Shown piece by piece: positions 1 to 8,856 of a stretch of 64,000 nucleotides of DNA. The position numbers and the translations under genes are program-made. The notes beneath the pieces were generated by a model. It saw only the letters and a list, made by a program, of their open reading frames with translations. It ran no database searches and had not been told where the DNA came from. The stretch's first letter is position 1. Each line of letters starts with the position of its first letter. This DNA comes from JAGNZR01 sp051659505 (lineage in GTDB: Bacteria; Fusobacteriota; Fusobacteriia; Fusobacteriales; Fusobacteriaceae). Location: assembly GCA_051659505.1 (NCBI GenBank), contig JBOFOQ010000027.1:62001-126000 (forward strand), given 5' to 3'.

Positions 1-58
1 TTATTATTTTCTAAATAATTCTTTAGATAAAATTATTTAATTATAATAGGAGGTTTAC

Positions 59-2152
59 ATGTTCAATGAATCAAAAATGTCGATAGAATTAGGTGGAAGA
101 ACGCTTACTGTAGCGTCAGGGAAAGTGGCGAGACAATCAAATGGGGCTGTTATGTCTCAGTACGGGGATACTGTAATTTTAACAACTGTAAATAGAAGTA
201 AAGCACCAAAGGCGGGATTAGATTTTTTCCCATTAACAGTTGAATACGTAGAAAAATTTTATGCTGCAGGAAAATTTCCAGGTGGATTTAACAAAAGAGA
301 AAGCAGACCTGGAAACGATGCAATATTAACATCAAGATTAATAGATAGACCAATAAGACCAATGTTTCCTGAAGGATTTAGATACGACACACAAATAGTA
401 AATACTGCTATGTCTTTTGACGGAAAAAATAGTGCTAATCATGTGGGAATAACAATGTCTTCACTGGCACTAATGATATCAGATTTACCGTTTTCTGTAC
501 CAGTTGCAGGGGTAGTTGTGGGATATATAAATGGTGAGTTTATAGTAAATCCAACTCCTGAGCAATTAGAAATAAGTGAATTAGATTTAGTTGTAGCAGG
601 AAGTGAAGATGCTATAAATATGGTTGAAGCAGGAGCTTCAGAACTTTCAGAGGAAATAGTACTTAAAGCAATGATGTTTGCTCATGAGCACATAAAAAAA
701 CTTTGTGCTTTTCAAAAAGAGTTCACTAAACTTGTAGGAAAAGAAAAAATGGAATTCACTTCTCCAGTACCACTAGCTTTAGTTAAAGAGTTTATAGATG
801 CTACTTGTACAGAAGAACTAAAATTAGCTGTAGTAACTGAAGGAAAGCATAGTAGAGATGATGCTATGGATTCATTAGAAGAAAAATCTTTTGAAACATT
901 TAAAGAGATAAACTTTCCTGGCGAAGAAGAAGTTCCTTCTGATATAGTAAAAGAATTTAAAAATTATTTCCACGATTTAATGAAAAAAGTTGTAAGAGAT
1001 GCTATTCTTTACAAAAAACATAGAGCAGATGGAAGAAAAACAACTGAAATTAGAGCTTTAAATGCAGAAGTAGGAGTTTTACCTATTCCACATGGTTCGG
1101 CTATGTTTACAAGAGGAGAGACTCAAGCAATAGTTGTAGCAACATTAGGAACTAAATCTGATGAGCAATTAGTTGATTCATTAGAGAAAGATTATTATAA
1201 AAAGTTTTACTTACACTATAACTTTCCACCATACTCAGTTGGGGAAACTGGAAGAATGGGAGCACCAGGAAGAAGAGAATTAGGACACGGAGCACTAGCT
1301 GAGAGAGCTCTTAGTTATGTACTACCTTCACAGGAGGATTTTCCTTATACAATTAGATTAGTTTCAGAAATAACTGAATCTAACGGGTCATCATCTCAAG
1401 CTTCTGTTTGTGGTGGATCACTTGCTCTTATGAACGCAGGAGTACCAATTAAGGAACATGTAGCAGGAATTGCTATGGGATTAATAAAAGAAGGGAATGA
1501 CTACGTTGTTTTAACTGATATTCAAGGACTTGAAGATCATTTAGGAGATATGGACTTTAAAGTAGCAGGAACTAAAAAAGGAATAACAGCACTTCAAATG
1601 GATATGAAAATAACTGGAATAAATGAAGCAGTTTTAAAAGAAGCTATGGCTCAAGCTTTAAATGCTAGACTTGAGATTTTAGAAGTAATGAACGAAGCTG
1701 TGTCGACTAAACAAGAAATGAAGCCTACAGTGCCTAGAATACATCAAATGACAATAGCTAAAGATAAAATATCAGTATTAATAGGACCTGGTGGGAAAAA
1801 TATAAGAGGAATTATTGAGACTACAGGAGCTACTGTTGATATAGATGATACAGGAAAAGTATCTATATTTGCTGTAGGATTAGAGGTTCTAGAAAAAACA
1901 ATTCAATTAGTAAATGGCTATGTAAAAGATGTTGAAATTGGAGAAGTTTATAAAGGTAAAGTTGTAAATATTCAAAAATTTGGTGCATTTATGGAAATAA
2001 TGCCAGGTAAGGAAGGATTACTTCATATATCTGAAATCTCTGAGGAGAGAGTAGCTAATGTTGAAGATGTACTTAAAGTTGGAGATGTTTTTGAAGTTAA
2101 AGTTAAAAGTGTTGAAGGTGGAAAAGTAAGTTTAACAAAAAAAGGATTGTAA
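59..2152 (+). CDS. pnp: Polyribonucleotide nucleotidyltransferase (PNPase)
   Basis: Phosphorolytic 3'-5' exoribonuclease of mRNA turnover, acting in the cytoplasm as a trimer. The 697-residue length is normal for the family. Two RNase PH-like halves are visible (about residues 1-220 and 310-540), with the GETQAIVVATLG and TESNGSSSQASVCGGSLALM core of the second, active half, followed by a KH domain (ISVLIGPGGKNIRGI, about 560-610) and an S1 domain (GEVYKGKVVNIQKFGAFMEI, about 625-697). The ATG follows a strong AGGAGG at 49-54. It stands alone before a hairpin at 2193-2230. Identification is secure. Confidence 0.98.
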   Translation: MFNESKMSIELGGRTLTVASGKVARQSNGAVMSQYGDTVILTTVNRSKAPKAGLDFFPLTVEYVEKFYAAGKFPGGFNKRESRPGNDAILTSRLIDRPIRPMFPEGFRYDTQIVNTAMSFDGKNSANHVGITMSSLALMISDLPFSVPVAGVVVGYINGEFIVNPTPEQLEISELDLVVAGSEDAINMVEAGASELSEEIVLKAMMFAHEHIKKLCAFQKEFTKLVGKEKMEFTSPVPLALVKEFIDATCTEELKLAVVTEGKHSRDDAMDSLEEKSFETFKEINFPGEEEVPSDIVKEFKNYFHDLMKKVVRDAILYKKHRADGRKTTEIRALNAEVGVLPIPHGSAMFTRGETQAIVVATLGTKSDEQLVDSLEKDYYKKFYLHYNFPPYSVGETGRMGAPGRRELGHGALAERALSYVLPSQEDFPYTIRLVSEITESNGSSSQASVCGGSLALMNAGVPIKEHVAGIAMGLIKEGNDYVVLTDIQGLEDHLGDMDFKVAGTKKGITALQMDMKITGINEAVLKEAMAQALNARLEILEVMNEAVSTKQEMKPTVPRIHQMTIAKDKISVLIGPGGKNIRGIIETTGATVDIDDTGKVSIFAVGLEVLEKTIQLVNGYVKDVEIGEVYKGKVVNIQKFGAFMEIMPGKEGLLHISEISEERVANVEDVLKVGDVFEVKVKSVEGGKVSLTKKGL

Positions 2153-2192
2153 AAAATAATGTTTATAAAAAAATAAAATTAAAAAATAATAA

Positions 2193-2230
2193 AACTTCCT
2201 CAAAGTAAAAATTAATATCTTGAGGAAGTT
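2193..2230 (+). terminator. Hairpin between pnp and rimO
   Basis: A perfect 11-bp inverted repeat, AACTTCCTCAA (2193-2203) and TTGAGGAAGTT (2220-2230), with a 16-nt loop. No long T-run follows on the plus strand, so it may be a weak terminator or an mRNA 3'-end stabilising structure for pnp. Confidence 0.5.
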
Positions 2231-2265
2231 AATATTATATTCGAAAAAGCTTGATAAGGGGAATA

Positions 2266-3594
2266 ATGAAATTAGCGATTATTAGTTTAGGTTGTAGCAA
2301 AAATTTAGTGGACAGTGAAAATTTAATTGGTATTTTAGTAAATAAAAAAGGATTTCAGATGACAAGCGACCTAAAAGACGCAGAGTTTATAATTATAAAT
2401 ACTTGTGGATTTATAGGAGACGCTAAGGAAGAATCTATTCAAAATATTCTTGAAATATCAGAATATAAAAAAACAGCCAAGCTAAAAAAACTTATAGTTG
2501 CAGGTTGCCTAGCTCAAAGATATTCAGAAGAAATTATAGCTGAAATGCCTGAAGTAGATGCAGTTATAGGAACAGGTGAGATAGATAAAATAGAAGAAAT
2601 TATAGATGAGGTAATGAAAGGTAAAAAAGTAACGAGAACAGCGTCGTTAGATTTTTTAAATAGTTCATCTACAGAAAGAATAATAACTACAAATCCTCAT
2701 ACAGCTTATGTTAAAATAGCTGAAGGTTGTGATAGAAGATGTACATACTGCATTATTCCAACTTTAAGAGGAAAATTAAGAAGTAGAACTATTGAAGATG
2801 TTGTAATTGAAGTGGAAAGATTAGCAAGTCTTGGAGTGAAAGAAATAAATTTATTAGCACAAGAAACTACAGAATATGGTCTTGATATATATAACAAAAA
2901 AGCTTTACCTGAACTGCTAAAAGCTCTTGTAAAAATAGAAGGAATTCAGTGGATAAGAACTTACTATATGTTTCCAAACTCTTTAACAGAAGAAATGATA
3001 GAAGTTATAAGAACTGAAGAAAAAGTATGTAATTATTTTGATGTTCCAATTCAACATATTTCAGGAAATGTATTACAAGCTATGGGTAGAGCTAAATCTG
3101 GAGAACAAATAAGAGGAATATTAAATAAAATAAGAACAAGTATTCCAAAAGCAACAATTAGAACGACAGTTATAGTTGGGTTTCCAGGGGAAACTGAAGA
3201 GAATTTTACAGAACTTAAAGAGTTTATAAAAGAATTTAAGTTTGACTATGTAGGAGTATTTAAATACTCAAGAGAAGAGGGAACAGTAGCACATGATTTA
3301 GAAAATCAAGTGGATGAAAAAATAAAAGAAAAAAGATGGGCGGAACTAATAAATCTTCAAACAACTATAGCTGAAGAAAAAAATAGAGCGTCCCTAGGTA
3401 CTGTAGTAGAAGTAATGATAGATTGTATCTCTAGTGAAAGTGAATTCATGCTAGAAGGAAGAACGCAGGGACAAGCTCTTGAAATAGATGGTAAAGTTCT
3501 TATGAGTGACGGAACAGGACAAGCTGGAGAAATAGTTAAAGTTCTTATTGAACAAAATTATGATTACGATTATGTAGGACCAATTGTAGATTAG
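2266..3594 (+). CDS. rimO: Ribosomal protein uS12 methylthiotransferase RimO
   Basis: Radical-SAM enzyme that adds a methylthio group to the conserved Asp of ribosomal protein S12. Three N-terminal cluster cysteines (SLGCSKN, NTCGF, AGCLAQ), the radical-SAM CxxxCxxC in EGCDRRCTYCIIPTLRG (about residues 150-165) and a C-terminal TRAM-like domain are all present; 442 residues is typical. I start it at ATG 2266 because AAGGGG sits 5 nt upstream; the frame is open to a TTG at 2251, but that start lacks a ribosome site. The RimO rather than MiaB assignment rests on the N-terminal KLAIISLGCSKNLVDSE form. Confidence 0.95.
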   Translation: MKLAIISLGCSKNLVDSENLIGILVNKKGFQMTSDLKDAEFIIINTCGFIGDAKEESIQNILEISEYKKTAKLKKLIVAGCLAQRYSEEIIAEMPEVDAVIGTGEIDKIEEIIDEVMKGKKVTRTASLDFLNSSSTERIITTNPHTAYVKIAEGCDRRCTYCIIPTLRGKLRSRTIEDVVIEVERLASLGVKEINLLAQETTEYGLDIYNKKALPELLKALVKIEGIQWIRTYYMFPNSLTEEMIEVIRTEEKVCNYFDVPIQHISGNVLQAMGRAKSGEQIRGILNKIRTSIPKATIRTTVIVGFPGETEENFTELKEFIKEFKFDYVGVFKYSREEGTVAHDLENQVDEKIKEKRWAELINLQTTIAEEKNRASLGTVVEVMIDCISSESEFMLEGRTQGQALEIDGKVLMSDGTGQAGEIVKVLIEQNYDYDYVGPIVD

Positions 3595-3646
3595 AATAGA
3601 TCATATGAAGATAAAATATTATATTTTTTAAGGGAGGTTAAAACAA

Positions 3647-4192
3647 GTGAATTTACCAAATAAATTGACTACAGCAAGAATGTTACTAGCAATTCCTTTT
3701 GTATATTTTTTAGAAGGAGTACCAGAAAATGGGACAACTTTTAGATATATTGCTTTTATAATATTTGTTGTAGCTTCTTTAACAGATTGGTTAGATGGAT
3801 ATTTAGCTAGGAAAAATAATCTTGTTACAGATTTTGGGAAACTTATGGATCCGTTAGCTGATAGAATACTTGTTATATCAGCTATGGTTATATTTGTTTC
3901 TCTTGGATGGCTACCTTCTTGGATGTCTATAGTTGTTATAGCAAGAGAGTTTTTAATTAGTGGTATAAGAACTTTAGCAGCTGCTCAAGGTGAAGTTATT
4001 CCTGCTGGAAACTTAGGAAAATATAAAACAACATCACAAATGATAGCAATAATAATAATGTTATTTTTTGGTGAAGGGTATTGGATTTCAAATTATTATG
4101 ACTATATGATGTTAATTCCAGTTATTTTAACAATATGGTCAGGTTGGGAATATACAGTAAAAGCTAAACATTATTTCTTAAATCAAAGTTAA
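3647..4192 (+). CDS. pgsA: CDP-diacylglycerol--glycerol-3-phosphate 3-phosphatidyltransferase
   Basis: Integral membrane enzyme making phosphatidylglycerol phosphate, the first committed step to phosphatidylglycerol. The CDP-alcohol phosphatidyltransferase signature DWLDGYLARKNNLVTDF...GKLMDPLAD (about residues 46-73) is complete with all conserved Asp residues. At 181 residues with about four to five hydrophobic segments it matches bacterial PgsA. It begins with GTG, 7 nt after AGGGAGGT. It follows rimO closely and is probably co-transcribed with the yggT-family gene downstream. Confidence 0.95.
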   Translation: MNLPNKLTTARMLLAIPFVYFLEGVPENGTTFRYIAFIIFVVASLTDWLDGYLARKNNLVTDFGKLMDPLADRILVISAMVIFVSLGWLPSWMSIVVIAREFLISGIRTLAAAQGEVIPAGNLGKYKTTSQMIAIIIMLFFGEGYWISNYYDYMMLIPVILTIWSGWEYTVKAKHYFLNQS

Positions 4193-4224
4193 TTTAAATC
4201 AAAGTTAATAGGGTAAGGTGAATT

Positions 4225-4488
4225 ATGTTTTTAATGATATTTAATAAACTTGTGGATATATTTCTAATTATATTATTTATAAGAGTAGTTCTTTCTTGGA
4301 TTGCACCAAACTCAAGAAACGATTTTACAGAAATAATAAAATCAATAATAGATCCTATTTTAGATAAATGTAGAGTAATTGTCCCAGTGGGAAGAGCAGG
4401 AGGTTTAAATTTATCTCCTATTATAGTGTACTTCGGAGTTAAGATAATTCGTAGTTTAGTTAATATGTTATATTATAGAATTTTTTAA
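4225..4488 (+). CDS. YggT family membrane protein
   Basis: Small (87-residue) protein with two hydrophobic segments, about residues 5-25 and 65-85, separated by a charged loop. The RVVLSWI..N segment followed by IIDPILDKCR and GGLNLSPIIV is the YggT family pattern. Family members sit near cell division and phospholipid genes and are implicated in osmotic stress or division-site organisation; exact function here is unknown. It lies between pgsA and rsmH, consistent with an envelope/division cluster. Confidence 0.85.
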   Translation: MFLMIFNKLVDIFLIILFIRVVLSWIAPNSRNDFTEIIKSIIDPILDKCRVIVPVGRAGGLNLSPIIVYFGVKIIRSLVNMLYYRIF

Positions 4489-4500
4489 TTTAGATATAAA

Positions 4501-4538
4501 AGAGAAGTAGAGAGGCAAATTAGCTTCTCTATTTTAGC
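4501..4538 (+). terminator. Weak hairpin after yggT
   Basis: AGAGAAG (4501-4507) pairs with CTTCTCT (4524-4530) and is followed by ATTTTAG. The U tract is poor, so this may only attenuate transcription into rsmH. Confidence 0.35.
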
Positions 4539-4563
4539 ATGTGATGATAAAAGTGGAGGAAGA

Positions 4564-5565
4564 ATGCTAGAGGAAACAAAAGTAAAAGAAGACATATGTT
4601 TAGGAAAAGAGGAAAATAATTTGGTGGAAAATGAAAATAATTTTCAGGATTATCATATACCTGTTTTATACAATGAAACGCTGGATAACTTAGTAATAAA
4701 TCCAGATGGAGTTTATGTAGATTGTACATTAGGAGGTGGAGGTCACTCTGAAGGAATATTGAAAAGACTTTCATCTAAGGGAGTATTAATCTCTATAGAT
4801 CAAGATGATAAAGCTATAGAATATGCAAAAAAAAGATTAGGTGGATATAAAAATTGGAAAGTTTTTAAAAATAACTTTGAAAATATAGATACAGTTATTT
4901 ATACAGCAGGTTATGATAAAGTTGATGGTATTCTTATGGATATTGGAGTTTCCTCAACTCAACTAGACGATCCAGAAAGAGGTTTTTCTTATAGATACGA
5001 CACAAGACTGGACATGAGAATGAATAATTCAGCTGAAATTTCAGCCTATGAAGTAGTTAATAATTATGAAGAGGGAGATTTATCTAAAATATTTTTTGAA
5101 TATGGAGAAGAAAGACACGCTAGAAGAATAGCAAGACTTATTTGTGAATCTAGAAAAGAAAAACCAATTGAAAGTACAGGGGATTTAGTTACTTTAATTA
5201 AGAGAGCTTACCCAGAACGGGCAACTAAACATCCTGCTAAAAAAACATTCCAAGCAATTAGAATAGAAGTTAATAAAGAACTTGAAGTTTTAGAAACAGC
5301 AGTAAACAAATCAATTGCTTGTTTAAATAAAAAAGGTAGAATGGGAATAATAACATTCCATTCATTAGAGGATAGAATAGTGAAAACTATGTTTAAAGAA
5401 TATGCTACTGGGTGTATTTGTCCACCAAAACTACCAATGTGTGTATGTAACCATGTGGAAACTATAAAACTTGTTACAAAAAAACCAATAGTACCTGGAA
5501 ATGAAGAGATTGGAAATAATAAAAGGGCTAGGTCTTCTAAATTAAGAATAGTAGAGAGGATATAA
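4564..5565 (+). CDS. rsmH: 16S rRNA (cytosine1402-N4)-methyltransferase RsmH
   Basis: SAM-dependent methyltransferase (formerly MraW) that modifies C1402 in the ribosomal P site. The SAM-binding motif CTLGGGGHSEGIL (about residues 57-69), MDIGVSSTQLD and the RMGIITFHSLEDRIVK motif are present, with the usual Cys cluster GCICPPKLPMCVC near the C terminus. The first 30 or so residues are an acidic, non-conserved extension before HIPVLYNETL; the ATG at 4564 has GGAGGA 4 nt upstream, so the extension looks real. In many bacteria this gene opens the division cluster, and an ftsL-like gene follows here. Confidence 0.96.
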   Translation: MLEETKVKEDICLGKEENNLVENENNFQDYHIPVLYNETLDNLVINPDGVYVDCTLGGGGHSEGILKRLSSKGVLISIDQDDKAIEYAKKRLGGYKNWKVFKNNFENIDTVIYTAGYDKVDGILMDIGVSSTQLDDPERGFSYRYDTRLDMRMNNSAEISAYEVVNNYEEGDLSKIFFEYGEERHARRIARLICESRKEKPIESTGDLVTLIKRAYPERATKHPAKKTFQAIRIEVNKELEVLETAVNKSIACLNKKGRMGIITFHSLEDRIVKTMFKEYATGCICPPKLPMCVCNHVETIKLVTKKPIVPGNEEIGNNKRARSSKLRIVERI

Positions 5566-5569
5566 AATT

Positions 5570-5830
5570 ATGAAATATAAAATAATAGTTATGATCTTAA
5601 TAATAGCAATAGGTACATTATGGGGAGCAAATAATATACAACTAAATAATGTTATTGAAAAAGGTAAAATACTAAAAATAAAAGAAAAAGAATTGGAAGA
5701 GACATTAAGAATACATGACAGTAAAATTATGGAATATGATACTATGATGGACTTTGAAAAAATTAAACAAGAACTTGAAAAAAAAGGGTTAAAATCAACT
5801 CGAAAGATAGAATATTTTGAAGTGGAGTAA
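5570..5830 (+). CDS. Small membrane protein, FtsL-like by position and shape
   Basis: An 86-residue protein with one N-terminal hydrophobic segment (about residues 5-20) and a charged, helix-forming remainder rich in Lys/Glu that is likely a coiled coil. It starts 4 nt after rsmH. A short bitopic coiled-coil protein immediately after rsmH is the position and architecture of FtsL/septum-formation proteins, but the sequence itself carries no motif that proves it. Treat the division role as inference. Confidence 0.6.
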   Translation: MKYKIIVMILIIAIGTLWGANNIQLNNVIEKGKILKIKEKELEETLRIHDSKIMEYDTMMDFEKIKQELEKKGLKSTRKIEYFEVE

Positions 5831-5864
5831 TAAGTAATAGTAAGTAAAGATTTAGGAGGCAGTT

Positions 5865-7232
5865 TTGGAATTAAAAAAAGGTGATTTGATTGAACTAGCA
5901 ATAGATAAAATAGTTTATGGTGGAGAGGGATTAGGGTACTATAATGGTTTTGCAGTTTTTGTCCCAATGTCTGTTCCAGGAGATAAAATTCAATGCGAAA
6001 TAATATCTTTAAAAAAGTCATATGGAAGAGCAATAATAAAAAAAATAATAGTTTTTGGGGAAGAGAGAGTTAAAGGAAATAAATTAACCTTTGAAGAATT
6101 CCATGGTTGTGATTTTGGAATGTTAACCTATGAAGCACAGTTAAAATATAAGCAAGAAATGGTTATAGATGTGATGAAAAAAATAGGTAAATTAGAAAAT
6201 TTAAATATACTTGATATATTAGGAGCTGGAAAACCTAAACATTATAGGAATAAAGTGATAGAGCCTTTTGCTCTTTATGAGAATAAAATAATAACGGGAT
6301 TATTCAAAAGAAAATCTCATGATGTTTTTGAGGTGGAAGAAAATTTTTTAAATTCAACTGTAGGAAATAAAATAATAAAAGAGTTAAAAAATTTATTAAA
6401 TAATTTACCTAAAAAACTCTCTGTTTATGATGAAAAACTTCATAAAGGAGTTCTTAGACATATTATGATTAGAACTAACACAAAAGATGAGGCTATGGTA
6501 GTTTTAATTGTTAATACTAAAGAGGATAATCCTATTATATTAGATGTATTAAATCAGTTGAAAAATAAAATGGTAAATATAAAATCTGTATATATTTCAA
6601 TAAATAAAGAAAAAACTAATTTTGCTTTAGGAAGAGAAAATCATCATGTTTTAGGAGAGAAAACAATAAAGGAAAACCTTTTTGATATAGAGTTCAATAT
6701 ATCTCCAACTTCATTTTTTCAAATTAATATAGAGCAAACAAAAAAGCTCTATAAAACAGTGATTGATTTTGCAGAGAATATTAAAAATAAAACTGTTGTA
6801 GATGCATATTCTGGAACGGGAACTATTGGAATGATTGTAGCTAAAGAAGCTAAAAAAGTATATTCCATTGAAATAGTTAAATCTGCTGTGGAAGACGGAA
6901 TAAAAACAGCAAAGGAAAATAACATAAAAAATATAGAATTTCTTAATGGTGCTTTTGAAAAGAAAATAACAGAACTTCTAAAAAATAAAGAAGTAGTTGA
7001 TACAATAATATTAGACCCACCTAGAAAAGGGGTAGAAGAAGATGCACTTCTAAAAATAGCTGAAACTAAAATATCAGAAATTATTTATATTTCATGCAAT
7101 CCCTCAACATTAGCAAGAGATGCTGAAATACTTTGTAGGGCAGGGTATGAAATGACAAAACTACAACCTGTAGATATGTTTCCAGAAACTAGTCATATTG
7201 AGTGTGTGGCTAGGTTTGTACTGATAAAATAA
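5865..7232 (+). CDS. rlmD: 23S rRNA (uracil-5-)-methyltransferase, RlmD/TrmA family
   Basis: SAM-dependent RNA m5U methyltransferase of 455 residues. An N-terminal TRAM domain (about 1-58) is followed by the catalytic domain with VVDAYSGTGTIGMIVA for SAM, the LDPPRKG motif, the nucleophile Cys in YISCNPSTLARD and the Glu in ETSHIECVA. The Fe-S cysteines of E. coli RlmD are mostly missing: only HGCDFGM remains near residue 83, as in cluster-free Gram-positive RlmCD-type enzymes. TTG start, 6 nt after GGAGGC. Its last codons lie inside the 354-bp direct repeat that bounds the restriction island. Confidence 0.9.
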   Translation: MELKKGDLIELAIDKIVYGGEGLGYYNGFAVFVPMSVPGDKIQCEIISLKKSYGRAIIKKIIVFGEERVKGNKLTFEEFHGCDFGMLTYEAQLKYKQEMVIDVMKKIGKLENLNILDILGAGKPKHYRNKVIEPFALYENKIITGLFKRKSHDVFEVEENFLNSTVGNKIIKELKNLLNNLPKKLSVYDEKLHKGVLRHIMIRTNTKDEAMVVLIVNTKEDNPIILDVLNQLKNKMVNIKSVYISINKEKTNFALGRENHHVLGEKTIKENLFDIEFNISPTSFFQINIEQTKKLYKTVIDFAENIKNKTVVDAYSGTGTIGMIVAKEAKKVYSIEIVKSAVEDGIKTAKENNIKNIEFLNGAFEKKITELLKNKEVVDTIILDPPRKGVEEDALLKIAETKISEIIYISCNPSTLARDAEILCRAGYEMTKLQPVDMFPETSHIECVARFVLIK

Positions 7233-7577
7233 ATAATTACAAAACGGAGGATTAAATAAGATGACAAGTGCTAGTCAGCGTGCAGAATTACAAAATCAAA
7301 TTTGGAAAATAGCTAATGATGTTAGAGGTTCTATAGATGGTTGGGATTTTAAACAATATGTTTTAGGAACTCTTTTTTACAGATTTATAAGTGAAAACTT
7401 TTCTAATTACATTGAAGCTGGAGATAATAGTTTTAAGTATGAAGAGCTAAGTGATGATATTATAACAGAAGAGATTAAAGATGATGCAATAAAAACAAAA
7501 GGGTACTTTATTTATCCGAGCCAACTATTTGTTAATATTTCAAAAAATGCAAATACAAATGAAAGTTTAAATACAGA
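7224..7577 (+). repeat. 354-bp direct repeat, copy 1 (hsdM 5' end)
   Basis: Matches 10360-10713 at a constant offset of 3136 bp with about a dozen mismatches (roughly 97% identical by eye). It covers the last two codons and stop of rlmD, the intergenic AATTACAAAACGGAGG leader and the first about 105 codons of hsdM. Identity ends abruptly after ATACAGA. The repeat brackets the RhuM pseudogene and the AlbA-type regulator, so recombination between copies would delete both. Confidence 0.95.
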
Positions 7578-7587
7578 GGAAGTGTAA
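7261..7587 (+). pseudogene. Truncated hsdM copy (N-terminal fragment of type I methyltransferase)
   Basis: Encodes 108 residues; the first 105 or so are nearly identical to the start of the intact HsdM at 10397 (TSASQRAELQNQIWKIANDV versus TSANQRAELQNQIWKIANDV), covering the N-terminal helical domain only. It then ends with EEV and a stop. No SAM-binding or NPPY motif is present, so it cannot methylate. The final GAGGAAGTGTAA acts as a ribosome site for the RhuM reading frame 2 nt downstream and could be the original 3' end of an hsdM whose middle was deleted. It might still be translated as an N-terminal domain polypeptide. Confidence 0.85.
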
Positions 7588-7589
7588 AT

Positions 7590-8603
7590 ATGAAGACTGA
7601 ATTACAATTCTTAATTTATAATACACCAGAAGAAAATATTAATGTTAATGCCGTTGTTAAAAATGAAAATATTTGGCTTACACAAAAAGCAATGGCAGAG
7701 CTATTTGATGTTGAAGTACCAGCTATTTAAAAACATCTTTCTAATATTTTTTATGAGGGTGAATTACAATCAGAAGCAACTGTTTCCAAAATGGAAATAG
7801 TTCAAACTGAGGGTGCTAGAAATGTAAAAAGAATATTAGATATTTATAATCTTGATGCTATCATATCTGTTGGTTATCGTGTAAATTCTAAAAAAGCTAC
7901 TAATTTCAGAATATGGGCAACAAGTATTTTAAAAGAATATATGACAAAAGGTTTTGTTATGGATGATGACCGCTTAAAGCAAGGGAATGCGGTTTTTGGT
8001 AAAGATTATTTTAAAGAACTTTTAGAGCGTGTTCGTTCTATTCGAACAAGTGAACGAAGAATATAGCAACAAATTACTGATATATTTGCAGAATGTAGTA
8101 TTGATTATGATAGGAATTCAGAAGTGACAAACGAGTTTTATGTCATGGTACAAAATAAATTTCATTATGCAATTACAGGAAAAACAGCAGCTGAAATTAT
8201 TAATGTAAGTTCAGATAGTGCAAAAGAAAATATGGGATTGAAAACTTGGAAAAATGCTCCTAATGGTAGAATTTTAAAAAGTGATGTAATAGTTGGCAAG
8301 AATTATTTAGAAGAAAAACAAATAAAGCAACTAGAAAGAGCTGTTACTGGTTATTTTGATTATATAGAAGATTTAATTGAAAGAGAAAATACTTTTAAAA
8401 CAGAAGAATTTGTAGAAAGTATTAATGAATTTCTAACTTTTAGAAAATATAATATTCTAAAAGGAAAAGGAAAAATCACTAGAAAGACAGCAGAAACAAA
8501 AGCAAAAGTAGAATATGACGAGTTTAATAAAATACAGAAAATAAATTCTGATTTTGACAAAGAAATACAAAAACTTTTAAAAAATTCTTGTAAAGAGAAT
8601 TAA
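7590..8603 (+). pseudogene. RhuM-family protein, broken by two in-frame stops
   Basis: One continuous frame of 338 codons beginning at ATG 7590 is interrupted by TAA at 7728-7730 (codon 47, in VPAI-stop-KHL) and TAG at 8064-8066 (codon 159, in SERRI-stop-QQITDIF). On either side the protein reads through without frameshift: an N-terminal segment with NIWLTQKAMAELFDVE, then GYRVNSKKATNFRIWAT and a C-terminal GKTAAEIINVSSDSAKENMG. These are RhuM/Fic-associated 'virulence RhuM' family hallmarks, a family often embedded in type I restriction operons. Both stops look like single small substitutions, so decay is recent. Confidence 0.85.
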
Positions 8604-8621
8604 TAAGTTAGATGAGTTAAT

Positions 8622-8798
8622 TTGGAAAATAAAAAGCAAAATGAAATATGGATTAATTTTAAAGAGTGTGGTTTAGAATTAATGCAAGAATTAACAGATG
8701 AAAATGAAATAAAGGATATAGTAAAAAAAATAGTTGATGATATAGAAAAAGATTATGACCTAGTATATGAACAGATAAAAATAGAAGAATTAAGGTAG
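8622..8798 (+). CDS. Possible small acidic protein (58 aa)
   Basis: A short open frame starting with TTG 8622 and ending at TAG 8796-8798, rich in Glu, Asp, Lys and Ile, with a predicted helical C-terminal half (KDIVKKIVDDIEKDYDLVYE). It follows the RhuM remnant by 18 nt and no clear ribosome site precedes it. It could be a decayed fragment of the same accessory operon. I do not recognise a family. Confidence 0.3.
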   Translation: MENKKQNEIWINFKECGLELMQELTDENEIKDIVKKIVDDIEKDYDLVYEQIKIEELR

Positions 8799-8856
8799 TG
8801 ATAAGATAAGAAATATATAGTAGTCTTAATATTCACAAATATTTCAGGAGGTTCCC

